A program made the position numbers and the translations under genes. Positions 1 through 8,159 of a DNA stretch of 44,572 bases are shown here, in pieces (within the stretch, counting starts at the first letter, position 1; each line of letters opens with the position of its first letter). The stretch spans positions 1-44,572 of the forward strand of contig DJAM01000068.1 of assembly GCA_002429595.1 (NCBI GenBank), written 5' to 3'. This DNA is from Coxiellaceae bacterium UBA6002. Lineage in GTDB: Bacteria > Pseudomonadota > Gammaproteobacteria > UBA6002. The notes beneath the pieces were generated by a model, which did not search any database, was not told where the DNA came from, and was given only the letters and a program-made list of their open reading frames with translations.

Positions 1-70
1 CCATGCTTGAAGCCACTCCTCAAATAGGTTCCCGCCTACGCGGGAATGACAGGTGCGCGGGAATGACAGA
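1..70. repeat. Truncated copy of a MITE-like palindromic repeat
   Basis: Positions 1-52 match, with a handful of mismatches, the reverse complement of the right-hand part of the complete 77-bp element at 26189-26265. They carry the same spacer motif (gaagccactcc) followed by a terminal palindrome centred on cccgcctacgcggg at 31-44. Positions 53-70 repeat the last part of that terminus (gcgggaatgacag), as if the end had been partly duplicated. The left side is cut by the window edge, so the copy may be complete outside it. Confidence 0.75.
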
Positions 71-102
71 AAAACTAGCACTTTCTCCATGATGCTAACC
101 AT

Positions 103-131
103 TTGTTAAGCTTTTAGAGTTACAATAATAG
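103..131 (+). promoter_or_regulatory. Candidate sigma-70 promoter for the 521-aa gene
   Basis: TTGTTA at 103-108 and TAATAG at 126-131 are separated by 17 nt and lie upstream of the start codon at 158. Both boxes deviate from consensus, so this is only a plausible reading. Confidence 0.3.
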
Positions 132-157
132 TAACAGCATTAATAGGATTATTTATC

Positions 158-1723
158 ATGCGTGATAAAGAAAAATTGAATCTAAGTCAACTAGATAAAG
201 TTGTTGAGGCAAGTAAAATTCGCAATGCCTTTTCCTTAGGGCTTAGAACCGTCGAGGGCGGTGGTGGCGGTATTGGTGCTAGTGTGGTTGTGATTACTGC
301 GTTGACCTTGGTTGGCATTACCGCTGCGTTCATTGTTGAGCTACTTGCTGCGGTGGCTGGTGCGGTACTGTTTGCTGCTTTAGCTCTGGGTCTAACTTAC
401 TATCGGATTTGGAAGGATGAGCAAAAGCTAAAAGGCCTGAAAGATGATCTTGAGAAAAAAATCGCAGAATTAAAGAGATCTATCTTAGAATCAATGAGGA
501 ATTACCAACTGCTTTTAGAAACCGAACATCATATTGGCGAGGAAATTGCCCGTTTGGGTTTACTTTTAGAACAAATAAAAGATAACGAAGAAAAAATTCA
601 TATTCAGCACAAAATTGAAGACTTGCAGAAAAATCGAGATAGTCTTGTAACAACTAAAAAAGAACTTATTGAACGTCTGACAGCGACTTTGTCTGTGCTA
701 GATGGCGCGAATATTAACGAAAAAATTCAGATGTTATTTGGCCAAGAGGAGGATGCTGTCTCTAAGTTCGCTTTATTAGACTCACATCATCAGGATGACG
801 ATCTAAGTAAGATAAATTTTGGTTTTAACGCCCTTTTGCCTAAGCTGCGTGATGACCAACTCAGTGCAAATTTTAATCTTTATCGAGAGCAGCTTGGACA
901 ATTAATCAAGCCTAAAAAAATCGAATTGCATACCGGCGTTAAGTGGTTGTCGACTGCTCTAGCGGGCATTGGTGGCTTACTAGGAGGATCAGGCTCAGTA
1001 ATCACCGTCGCTGCAGTGGTATTAGGCAGTATGGCGGCGGTGACTGCCGTGGGTTGGCCGATTGCTGTTGCAGCCTTAGGTGTAGGTCTCATTGCTGCGG
1101 GTATTTCAATGTATTATCAACATCGAGTTGAAACGCGACAGCAGCGAGTGCTAAATAAACTAAACGTTGCCAGTAGCCAAGTTTTAGGAATGACGACTTA
1201 TCTCAATGAAAAAGTTAATCAACCTATATTGGCCAAAGTTACCAAGATTGAAAATCAGTACCAAGACGATTGCCGAAATATTGCTATCCGCCTTGACGAA
1301 CATAAACGAACTTTTCTGAATTACCGTGCAGATGTCCTTGCACATACACAAAAAATTCGAAGTCTCCATAATGAAGTGAATAAATTTCACTCCTTTATTC
1401 CAACACAGTTAGAGTTGGCGCATGATCTGCAAACTAAGATTCAGGAAGATATTGTTTTATTGATGGCATTGCTAAAACAAGTTCATAAGGTCGCAATTGT
1501 TGCGGGTTCTGAAGTAGAAAAAACTAGTTTAATTCAAGAAATAGAAACTTCGCTCTTTGACGCTAAAAAGGAGAAAAAAGAGGCGGCCGATATTTATGAG
1601 AAAATATATAAGGCTTTACATAAGTTTTCTCCTGTTGCTCAAGTTGTGACAGGTGGACCAGAAAAGCCTTCAGAAGAAACAAAGGACGAGCCTTCACCGA
1701 TTAATCATGGGCCGGTTGAGTAA
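158..1723 (+). CDS. Unknown membrane protein with two hydrophobic blocks and coiled coils
   Basis: I do not recognise a family for this 521-aa protein. Residues about 33-82 form a Gly-rich stretch (GGGGGIG) followed by a strongly hydrophobic block long enough for two membrane helices. Residues about 85-180 are charged, heptad-like helix. A second Gly/Ala-rich hydrophobic block at about 262-318 could again form a hairpin of two helices. Residues 318-480 are coiled-coil-like, and the tail is rich in Pro, Glu and Lys. There is no signal peptide and no catalytic motif. The start is supported by AGGA at 145-148. The stop codon directly abuts that of the convergent sbcB gene. The helical hairpin/coiled-coil layout resembles membrane-active or host-directed proteins of intracellular bacteria, but that is only an analogy. 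Confidence 0.85.
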   Translation: MRDKEKLNLSQLDKVVEASKIRNAFSLGLRTVEGGGGGIGASVVVITALTLVGITAAFIVELLAAVAGAVLFAALALGLTYYRIWKDEQKLKGLKDDLEKKIAELKRSILESMRNYQLLLETEHHIGEEIARLGLLLEQIKDNEEKIHIQHKIEDLQKNRDSLVTTKKELIERLTATLSVLDGANINEKIQMLFGQEEDAVSKFALLDSHHQDDDLSKINFGFNALLPKLRDDQLSANFNLYREQLGQLIKPKKIELHTGVKWLSTALAGIGGLLGGSGSVITVAAVVLGSMAAVTAVGWPIAVAALGVGLIAAGISMYYQHRVETRQQRVLNKLNVASSQVLGMTTYLNEKVNQPILAKVTKIENQYQDDCRNIAIRLDEHKRTFLNYRADVLAHTQKIRSLHNEVNKFHSFIPTQLELAHDLQTKIQEDIVLLMALLKQVHKVAIVAGSEVEKTSLIQEIETSLFDAKKEKKEAADIYEKIYKALHKFSPVAQVVTGGPEKPSEETKDEPSPINHGPVE

Positions 1724-3112
1724 TTAAAAAGGTGCATGACACAACTCTTTAAGTTCTTGCAAAAGACTTTGTTGTTCAAGATCAAGAGTCTGATCTGTTT
1801 CAAGATAAAGAATATCTTGAAGTGCATCGTGCCTTGTGTAACGTTTTTTTCCTGTGTGATCTACTGTTTCATTTTGGCCAGAATGAACGCAGTGGCAATA
1901 AGTTTGATATTTAATACGAAGCGGTTCTGGCAGTAATTGTTCATCGACGTGCCCAATCATTCTTACAGCTAAATCTTTTAAATAATCACTTTGGAAATTA
2001 GCAATTAACGCCGCCTTCGAACTCCAATCTGCAAGATGAAACTGTTTGCATAGTTCTTGTTCTTGAAAAGATAAAAATCCAGCGCTGTAAAGTTTGCCGG
2101 CAGGATCCAGGTTATCAATTTTAGGGTAGGTATAATGGCGGTAGTGATCATTTATTTTTTGCCATAATTCTGCTTCTCTTGGCAAGCGTGTTGCTAGATT
2201 AATAATGTCTTTCTGTTTGCTTTGTAAGTAACTCTTCATAAAGCGATCTTTCATGGGAAGTACTAAACTTGGTTCACCAGGTTTTTTATTAATCACCCAA
2301 GTTTTTTCTACAAAGTTTTCACTATTCATCTCTTGTGAATCGCTGTGATCTAAGCGCAACCATAATGTCTGATTTTTATAATGATGATGAAGGCCTAGTG
2401 GTGTTGCTGCAGATTGATATTGTTGCTGTGCACCAAATTTTCCATCAATGATAATTGCTAAAGGAGGAGAGCCTGCTTTGCTAATTGCTTCGCAACGTTC
2501 CATATCAGTTTGTTTATCAAAAAAACCACGCAGATATTGCCAGGTGGCTTGTTCCTTAAAAAAACAACGTGCTAAAGATAACGTGGCATCGACATCCGCC
2601 ATCGCGTTATGTGCTTGTCCCTGTAGGAAATTATTGGCACGTGCGATGCTTTCTAGTTTTAAATCAGCTTCTGGCCATTTTAAGTGTTCATTTTTAAAAA
2701 GATACCAGGCGACTGTCATTGGATAAATATCCATGCGAGAACAATTATTAGCATACTGGTGAGTATAGGGTGGTAATAAATTTCGATGAAAGGCTAGACG
2801 AATAAATTCATCATCAAAACCGAGTGTGTTGTAACCTAACGAAATAGTCCCTGGTGTGTTAAATAATCTATGTATTTTTTGAATAGCTTCGCATTCGCTG
2901 ATTCCTGATGCTAAGTGCTTAAGTGAAATTCTATGCGTGATTAGCGCTTTGGGAGATGGAATAACATCCTTGTTTAGTCTGATAAAAAATTCATATCGTT
3001 CAAGTTCATTCAATTCTAAGTCAGTTCGAATGGCAGCGAATTGGATTATTTGATCGAACGTTTTATTTAAGCCTGTTGTCTCAATATCATAAAACAAATA
3101 GGTATGTTTCAT
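1724..3112 (-). CDS. sbcB: Exodeoxyribonuclease I
   Basis: Degrades single-stranded DNA 3' to 5' and takes part in recombination and mismatch repair. The 462-aa length is close to the E. coli enzyme (475 aa). DEDDh exonuclease motifs are visible: DIETTG at 9-14 (metal ligands D9 and E11), NTLGFDDEF around 95-103, and HNAMADVDA with H168 and D173. The C-terminal part corresponds to the SH3-like/helical region of ExoI. The gene starts 2 nt after the trpS stop codon on the same strand, so the two are probably co-transcribed. It ends directly against the 521-aa gene, leaving no room for a separate terminator. Confidence 0.96.
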   Translation of the reverse strand: MKHTYLFYDIETTGLNKTFDQIIQFAAIRTDLELNELERYEFFIRLNKDVIPSPKALITHRISLKHLASGISECEAIQKIHRLFNTPGTISLGYNTLGFDDEFIRLAFHRNLLPPYTHQYANNCSRMDIYPMTVAWYLFKNEHLKWPEADLKLESIARANNFLQGQAHNAMADVDATLSLARCFFKEQATWQYLRGFFDKQTDMERCEAISKAGSPPLAIIIDGKFGAQQQYQSAATPLGLHHHYKNQTLWLRLDHSDSQEMNSENFVEKTWVINKKPGEPSLVLPMKDRFMKSYLQSKQKDIINLATRLPREAELWQKINDHYRHYTYPKIDNLDPAGKLYSAGFLSFQEQELCKQFHLADWSSKAALIANFQSDYLKDLAVRMIGHVDEQLLPEPLRIKYQTYCHCVHSGQNETVDHTGKKRYTRHDALQDILYLETDQTLDLEQQSLLQELKELCHAPF

Positions 3113-3114
3113 AC

Positions 3115-4131
3115 CTAAACAGTTTCCATTTGCTTGGTGGTGCTTGGAATGAAACCAATGCAGTCTTGCACCTGTTGTAATTTTTGCATGGCTTTTTTAT
3201 TTGCTTGATTGGCGCCATGTTCTAAGATTTTTCGCATTTTCTCACTGTCGCCTCGCAGAGCATAAAACCTTTCTTGTAATGGTGCTAAAAATTCGACCAG
3301 GCTTTCTGCGATATCTTTTTTAAATACGCCATAACCTTGGTTTTGATATTTTTTCTCTAAATCAGGGATTGTCTGGTTGGCAATAGTAGAATACAACGCT
3401 AACAAATTAGAAATGCCCGGTTTTTCTGGATCATTACGAATGTCGCTGCCAGAATCGGTGACTGATCTCATAATTTTTTTGCGAATAACCTCTGGCGGAT
3501 CTAACAGCGCAATATAATTATTTTCGTTATCATCTGATTTCGACATCTTCTTGGTGGGATCTTGAAGACTCATGATTCTGCCACCTATTGGCGGAATGAA
3601 TGGCTCGGGAACCACAAAAACTTCACCATAAAGATTGTTAAAACGAATCGCTAGATCTCTTGCTAATTCTAAATGTTGTTTTTGGTCTTGTCCTACAGGG
3701 ACAACTTCTGTGTCATAAAGTAATATATCTGCTGCTTGCAATACCGGATAATCAAATAGTCCAACATTGATGTTAGTGCTAAACCGTGCAGATTTCTCTT
3801 TAAATTGTATCATTCGACTTAATTCACCCATATAGGTGTAGCAATTAAGCAGCCATGCAAGTTGGGCATGTGCTAAGACGTGGGATTGTACAAAAATAGT
3901 GTTTTGTTCGGGATCTATGCCACTTGCTATATATAAAGCTAAAAAATCATAACAACGATTGCGCAATACTTGTGGATCTTGTTTTACAGTAATAGTGTGC
4001 AGATCTACTAAAGCAAAATAGCACTGATAATTTTTTTGCAGCTCAACCCAATATTTTATTGCACCAATGTAGTTACCAATCATCAGGTTACCCGAAGGTT
4101 GGATACCACTTAATAAAACTTTTTTTTTCAT
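3115..4131 (-). CDS. trpS: Tryptophanyl-tRNA synthetase
   Basis: Charges tRNA-Trp with tryptophan in the cytoplasm; class I synthetase. The 338-aa length is normal for bacterial TrpS. The HIGH-equivalent region lies in SGIQPSGNLMIGNYIGA (residues 8-24), and KMSKS is at 195-199 within a DPTKKMSKSDDN context typical of TrpS. The start ATG at 4131 has GGAG 6 nt upstream. It is the first gene of a likely trpS-sbcB pair; the upstream SRPBCC gene on the same strand ends 49 nt before it and may be in the same transcript. Confidence 0.97.
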   Translation of the reverse strand: MKKKVLLSGIQPSGNLMIGNYIGAIKYWVELQKNYQCYFALVDLHTITVKQDPQVLRNRCYDFLALYIASGIDPEQNTIFVQSHVLAHAQLAWLLNCYTYMGELSRMIQFKEKSARFSTNINVGLFDYPVLQAADILLYDTEVVPVGQDQKQHLELARDLAIRFNNLYGEVFVVPEPFIPPIGGRIMSLQDPTKKMSKSDDNENNYIALLDPPEVIRKKIMRSVTDSGSDIRNDPEKPGISNLLALYSTIANQTIPDLEKKYQNQGYGVFKKDIAESLVEFLAPLQERFYALRGDSEKMRKILEHGANQANKKAMQKLQQVQDCIGFIPSTTKQMETV

Positions 4132-4180
4132 GTCTGCTCCAAGTGCAAAAAATAAAAGAAAATTGTATAGAAGTTAGAGT

Positions 4181-4600
4181 TTAGCGAGCTGGAAAACCTT
4201 TGCCTTTTTCCAAGTAATTGCGCAAGCTGACTAAATATTTCGCCCACTCAAAATTGTATTTGGCATAGCTGCCAGTCGTGCGTCGCCAACCACGTTGTGA
4301 AAAATGCAGGATACAACCTTCTCGAGTCGCTTCGATATCAAACGCAATTTGTGTATCTTCCCATTCTGGAAAACCATTCAGACAATGCCAAACCACAGAT
4401 CTATTCGGAATAAGTTTGACAATTTTTAACCTAACCTCGGCTTTACCATGTTCAAAGGTAAATTGAGCGATGGAATTAACCATGGGCTCAAGACTCACAT
4501 CCCGAGTCCACCATCCCATCAATCCCTTTTTATCGGTTAACGCATGATAAAGTTGAGATGGGTTGGTCTTGATTGTTAGTTGATGAAGAATATCTGCCAT
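4181..4600 (-). CDS. SRPBCC (AHSA1-like) domain protein
   Basis: This 139-aa protein has the layout of the START/Bet v1-like fold of the AHSA1 subgroup. An early strand leads into LYHALTDKKGLMGWWT (about residues 17-32), there is a central F-x-F strand, and the C-terminal helix is WAKYLVSLRNYLEKGKG. Members bind hydrophobic ligands in a cavity; the ligand cannot be deduced here. The start ATG has GAGG 6 nt upstream. It lies upstream of trpS on the same strand. Specific function unknown. Confidence 0.85.
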   Translation of the reverse strand: MADILHQLTIKTNPSQLYHALTDKKGLMGWWTRDVSLEPMVNSIAQFTFEHGKAEVRLKIVKLIPNRSVVWHCLNGFPEWEDTQIAFDIEATREGCILHFSQRGWRRTTGSYAKYNFEWAKYLVSLRNYLEKGKGFPAR

Positions 4601-4670
4601 GGGTTGCCTCGATTACAAAATGGTAAGTATACACAAAGTTAGGTGCGGCTCGAAATTTTCGATTGCTCAT

Positions 4671-4802
4671 ATCGTACACGTTCCCGTTCCCGTTCCCGTT
4701 CCCGAATCATATAGGCCATCGATGACTTAGTTTCCGTTCCAGGTTCTATCCAAATGGTCTGTAAGGTTCGGGAACGTGAACGGGAACGGGAACGTGTACG
4801 AT
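4671..4802. repeat. Inverted repeat made of GTTCCC hexamer tandems
   Basis: Two 36-nt arms, 4671-4706 and 4767-4802, are reverse complements of each other with a single mismatch and flank a 60-nt spacer (4707-4766). Each arm begins with atcgtacac at the outer end and then carries tandem copies of the hexamer ttcccg. The spacer also contains degenerate copies (tttccgttcc). The element lies between the divergent SRPBCC and FKBP genes and has no coding potential. It looks like a small mobile or palindromic repeat rather than a terminator, because no T-run follows either arm. Confidence 0.85.
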
Positions 4803-4832
4803 GAAGAAAAGTAAATGGGTGCTACATTGCCC

Positions 4833-4861
4833 TTTACATCTCCAAACCATATCACGATAAT
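4833..4861 (+). promoter_or_regulatory. Candidate sigma-70 promoter for the FKBP gene
   Basis: TTTACA at 4833-4838 and GATAAT at 4856-4861 with a 17-nt spacer, 27 nt upstream of the FKBP start codon. It lies just outside the hexamer inverted repeat. Confidence 0.55.
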
Positions 4862-4888
4862 CGCTTCAGCCCCTACACGGAGAGTAGC

Positions 4889-5395
4889 ATGCACCGGTTA
4901 TTATTGATCCTATTAGCAATCCCTTTATTGTGCTTTAGCTTGCAATCGTGCCAGCAAAAAAAGCGAAATGATCAATATGCGTTGGTAAGCAATGACCCTC
5001 AGCTGAATAAAGAGCTAGGTGATTTATTTATGGCGAAAAATAAGTTACGGGTCGGTGTGGTTACTATGGCAAGCGGGTTGCAATATTATGTTATTCGTAA
5101 TGGCGTTGGTGAGCCTCCTAAAATGAGAGACCTAGTCACTGTCTTCTATAAAGGCCAATTCTTGAATGGCAAGGTGTTTGACCAGCAACATTTCCAAGGA
5201 AAGCCTGTAACCGTCAGCCTCGCTTCTGTGATCCCAGGTTGGCAATTGGCTTTAATGCAAATGCAGCCTGGTTCAGTTTGGGTAATCTATGTTCCTCCAG
5301 CGCTTGGTTATGGCGTCAGAGGAATCCCCGGCTACATTCCAGCTAACCAAACCCTTGTCTATACCATCAACCTCATAAATTATCAAAAAAGATAG
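4889..5395 (+). CDS. FKBP-type peptidyl-prolyl isomerase, lipoprotein
   Basis: Accelerates cis-trans isomerisation of Xaa-Pro bonds in envelope proteins. The N-terminus is a lipoprotein signal: a hydrophobic stretch at residues 4-18, then the lipobox LQSC with C21 as the lipidated residue. A single FKBP domain fills about residues 58-168 (VTVFYKGQFLNGKVFD, VIPGWQLALMQMQPGSVWVIYVPPALGYG, and a closing LVYTINLINY strand). The long dimerisation helix of Mip/FkpA proteins is missing, so this is a short form of 168 aa. The start has GGAGAG upstream. It precedes the SUF operon on the same strand but has its own candidate promoter. Confidence 0.92.
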   Translation: MHRLLLILLAIPLLCFSLQSCQQKKRNDQYALVSNDPQLNKELGDLFMAKNKLRVGVVTMASGLQYYVIRNGVGEPPKMRDLVTVFYKGQFLNGKVFDQQHFQGKPVTVSLASVIPGWQLALMQMQPGSVWVIYVPPALGYGVRGIPGYIPANQTLVYTINLINYQKR

Positions 5396-5403
5396 TTCTT
5401 TCC

Positions 5404-5431
5404 TTGTCAATCAGGACAACTTTGGTACTAT
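5404..5431 (+). promoter_or_regulatory. Candidate suf promoter with an inverted-repeat operator
   Basis: TTGTCA at 5404-5409 and TACTAT at 5426-5431 (16-nt spacer) precede the Rrf2 gene. Overlapping the -35 box is an exact inverted repeat, TTGTC (5404-5408), 6 nt, GACAA (5415-5419). This is a sensible position for autoregulation by the Rrf2-type repressor encoded immediately downstream. Neither the promoter nor the binding has been shown. Confidence 0.4.
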
Positions 5432-5458
5432 ATAGCCACCCATTTTAATGGTATTATT

Positions 5459-5926
5459 ATGCTACGAATCACAAAAATAGCAGATTATGGCACTGTGATC
5501 ATGAATTGCTTTGCAAGGGAGCCGATGGTTCTTATGAGTGCTAGCAAAATTTCACAGAAAGTTCATATTGCACTGCCAACGGTCAGTAAGATTCTGAAAA
5601 TGCTAGTGGCAGCAGAGCTTATTATCTCGGTGAGAGGTTCTGAGGGTGGTTATCGGTTGGCTCGACAGCCTTCGGAGATCACAGTTGCGCAAGTTATTGC
5701 TGCTTTAGATGGTCAACCGGCGTTAACTGAGTGCAACGCTTCAGGCTTCACTTGTTCACAAGATGCCATCTGTGCAATTCGTGATAATTGGCGCTTAATT
5801 AATAAAGTCATTTTAACCGCTTTGCAAAGTTTGACGTTGGCAGATATGACCAAGTCACTAGCTCAACATCCATTGATAACACAGGGTTTAACCTTAACCG
5901 AAACATCAACTACAGACTGGTATTGA
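5459..5926 (+). CDS. Rrf2-family SUF operon regulator
   Basis: Winged-helix transcription regulator that senses an Fe-S cluster and controls the suf operon. The 155-aa protein has the Rrf2 start (MLRITKIADYG), a recognition region TVSKILKMLV (41-50), the wing motif RGSEGGYRLAR (59-69), and three cysteines C92, C99 and C105 in the spacing that binds a [2Fe-2S] cluster in this family. The stop codon is 1 nt from the sufB start, so it is the first gene of the operon. It matches the Rrf2 subgroup annotated as FeS assembly SUF system regulator rather than IscR or NsrR; this follows mainly from context. Confidence 0.92.
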   Translation: MLRITKIADYGTVIMNCFAREPMVLMSASKISQKVHIALPTVSKILKMLVAAELIISVRGSEGGYRLARQPSEITVAQVIAALDGQPALTECNASGFTCSQDAICAIRDNWRLINKVILTALQSLTLADMTKSLAQHPLITQGLTLTETSTTDWY

Positions 5927-5927
5927 T

Positions 5928-7376
5928 ATGGCATCCGAAATTGATTATTTAGATGAAGTCGTTAATAAAAATTATGAACATGGTTTCATCACTGAGATTG
6001 AATCCGAAGCGATCCAGCCTGGTTTATCTGAGGAAACTATCCGTGCAATTTCGGCGAAAAAGAACGAGCCAGAATTTTTGCTGAACTGGCGCTTAGAAGC
6101 TTATCGCCACTGGCTTACTTTAAAGCCACCCAAATGGGCTCATGTTTCATTTCCTGACATTGACTATCAAGATATTGTCTATTATTCAGCACCAAAGTCA
6201 CAGCAAGATGGCCCTAAAAGCCTTGATGAAGTCGATCCTGCTTTGTTGGAAACTTATAAAAAGCTTGGGATTCCGCTGCATGAGTACGAAAAACTCGCCG
6301 GCGTTGCAGTAGATGCAGTATTTGATAGTGTGTCAGTGGCGACTACATTTAAAGAAAAATTAGCCGAAGCAGGTGTCATTTTCTGTTCTTTCTCCGAAGC
6401 AGTTCAACACCATCCGGAACTCATCAAAAAATATCTTGGAACCGTTGTACCTTATCGTGACAACTTTTTTGCGGCATTAAATTCAGCAGTCTTTAGTGAT
6501 GGCTCCTTTGTTTATATCCCTAAAGGTGTGCGCTGCCCGATGGAGCTTTCTACTTATTTTCGAATTAATGCAGCGAAAACTGGCCAATTTGAACGAACAT
6601 TGATTATTGCCGATGACTTTAGCTATGTAAGCTATCTTGAAGGTTGTACCGCTCCGATGCGTGATGAAAACCAACTGCACGCAGCAGTAGTAGAATTAAT
6701 TGCTCACGAAGGGGCAAACATTAAATATTCAACTGTTCAAAACTGGTATCCAGGTGACAAAAATGGTGTTGGCGGAATTTATAATTTCGTCACGAAACGT
6801 GGCTTGTGTCAGGGACGAAATTCCAAAATTTCGTGGACTCAAATTGAAACTGGATCAGCCATTACTTGGAAATATCCGAGTGTCATTTTGCAAGGTGATA
6901 ATTCTACGGGTGAATTTTATTCGGTGGCGCTAACTAATAATTACCAGCAAGCCGATACTGGAACGAAGATGGTCCACATTGGCAAAGATACGAGTAGCAC
7001 AATTATTTCTAAAGGTATTTCTGCAGGTTATGGAGAAAATACTTACCGCGGTCTAGTTAGAGTTGCACCGATGGCTACTAATGCCCGTAACTATACTCAG
7101 TGTGATTCGTTATTATTAGGCAACAAAAGCGCTGCCCATACATTTCCATATATCGAAATTAAAAATAAAACAGCACACGTTGAGCATGAGGCCTCTACCT
7201 CTAAGATTGGTGAAGATCAATTGTTTTATTGTCAGCAACGAGGCATTAGTACCGAAGATGCAATCTCGTTAATTGTTAATGGTTTCTGTAAAGAGGTATT
7301 CAAAGAATTACCTCTTGAGTTTGCGGTAGAAGCTCAAAAGTTACTCGAAGTAAGTTTAGAAAATAGCATCGGTTAA
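5928..7376 (+). CDS. sufB: Fe-S cluster scaffold subunit SufB
   Basis: Scaffold of the SufBC2D complex on which Fe-S clusters form. The length of 482 aa is normal for SufB. Recognisable parts are YRDNFFAALNSAVFSDGSFVYIPKGV, the EGCTAPMRDENQLHAAVVEL stretch, and the C-terminal beta-helix region with RNYTQCDSLLLG and EHEASTSKIGEDQLFYCQQRG, shared by SufB and SufD. It starts 2 nt after the regulator gene and is followed immediately by sufC. Confidence 0.98.
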   Translation: MASEIDYLDEVVNKNYEHGFITEIESEAIQPGLSEETIRAISAKKNEPEFLLNWRLEAYRHWLTLKPPKWAHVSFPDIDYQDIVYYSAPKSQQDGPKSLDEVDPALLETYKKLGIPLHEYEKLAGVAVDAVFDSVSVATTFKEKLAEAGVIFCSFSEAVQHHPELIKKYLGTVVPYRDNFFAALNSAVFSDGSFVYIPKGVRCPMELSTYFRINAAKTGQFERTLIIADDFSYVSYLEGCTAPMRDENQLHAAVVELIAHEGANIKYSTVQNWYPGDKNGVGGIYNFVTKRGLCQGRNSKISWTQIETGSAITWKYPSVILQGDNSTGEFYSVALTNNYQQADTGTKMVHIGKDTSSTIISKGISAGYGENTYRGLVRVAPMATNARNYTQCDSLLLGNKSAAHTFPYIEIKNKTAHVEHEASTSKIGEDQLFYCQQRGISTEDAISLIVNGFCKEVFKELPLEFAVEAQKLLEVSLENSIG

Positions 7377-7389
7377 GATGAGGTCATAC

Positions 7390-8157
7390 ATGTTAAAGAT
7401 TGAAAATCTAAAAGCAAAAGTTCAACAAAAACAGGTTTTACAAGGTATTAATCTGGTCGTTAATCCCGGCGAAGTGCATGCCATCATGGGTCCAAACGGT
7501 TCTGGAAAAAGTACGCTCGCAAATGTGCTTGCTGGTCGTGACAATTATGAGGTGACCGAAGGACAAATAAAATTTCTAGAGCATGATTTATTGGAATTAA
7601 GCCCAGAAGAACGCGCTGCAGCGGGATTATTTTTGGCTTTCCAGTATCCGATAGAAATACCTGGTGTCAATAACATGTATTTTTTAAAGACAGCGGTGAA
7701 CAGTGTTCGAAGACAACGCGGCCAAGAAGAGCTAGACGCTGTTGATTTTTTACAATTAGCTAAAGCTAAATTGAAAGAGTTAGACATGGGCGAGATGTTT
7801 TTAAAGCGCTGCGTAAATGCTGGCTTTTCAGGCGGTGAGAAAAAGCGCAACGAAATTCTACAAATGCTATTGCTAGAGCCTTCGCTTGCTGTGTTAGATG
7901 AGACTGATTCTGGTCTTGATATTGACGCGTTACAAACTGTTGCTAAAGGTGTAAATAGTTTACGTAATGGCAAAACCGCTTTTGTTGTTGTGACCCACTA
8001 CCAAAGACTATTGAATTATATTGTACCGGATTATGTTCATGTTTTAGCCAATGGTAAAATTGTCAAATCAGGTGGCAAGGAACTTGCATTAGAATTAGAA
8101 GAGCAAGGCTATGGTTGGATAGATAACATTGAACAAGGGGTTTGTGAGGAGATTTAA
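7390..8157 (+). CDS. sufC: Fe-S assembly ATPase SufC
   Basis: ABC-type ATPase of the SufBC2D scaffold. From this start (255 aa) the Walker A GPNGSGKST lies at 34-42, followed by the signature FSGGEKKR and the Walker B LAVLDETDSGLD. No membrane domain is present, as expected. An in-frame ATG exists at 7378, but the one at 7390 is preferred. It gives the family's usual N-terminus (MLKIENL) and has GAGG at 7380-7383, 6 nt upstream, whereas the earlier ATG lies almost on the sufB stop. Confidence 0.98.
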   Translation: MLKIENLKAKVQQKQVLQGINLVVNPGEVHAIMGPNGSGKSTLANVLAGRDNYEVTEGQIKFLEHDLLELSPEERAAAGLFLAFQYPIEIPGVNNMYFLKTAVNSVRRQRGQEELDAVDFLQLAKAKLKELDMGEMFLKRCVNAGFSGGEKKRNEILQMLLLEPSLAVLDETDSGLDIDALQTVAKGVNSLRNGKTAFVVVTHYQRLLNYIVPDYVHVLANGKIVKSGGKELALELEEQGYGWIDNIEQGVCEEI

Positions 8158-8159
8158 GT

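Noticed and set aside
4671..4802. CRISPR-like array because of the repeated ttcccg units
   Set aside because: The units are 6 nt long, directly adjacent without spacers, and organised as two opposed arms. There are no cas genes.
7545..7973. 142-aa open frame on the minus strand inside sufC
   Set aside because: It is antisense to the conserved ATPase core, has no ribosome site and no family resemblance; it is a shadow of sufC codon use.
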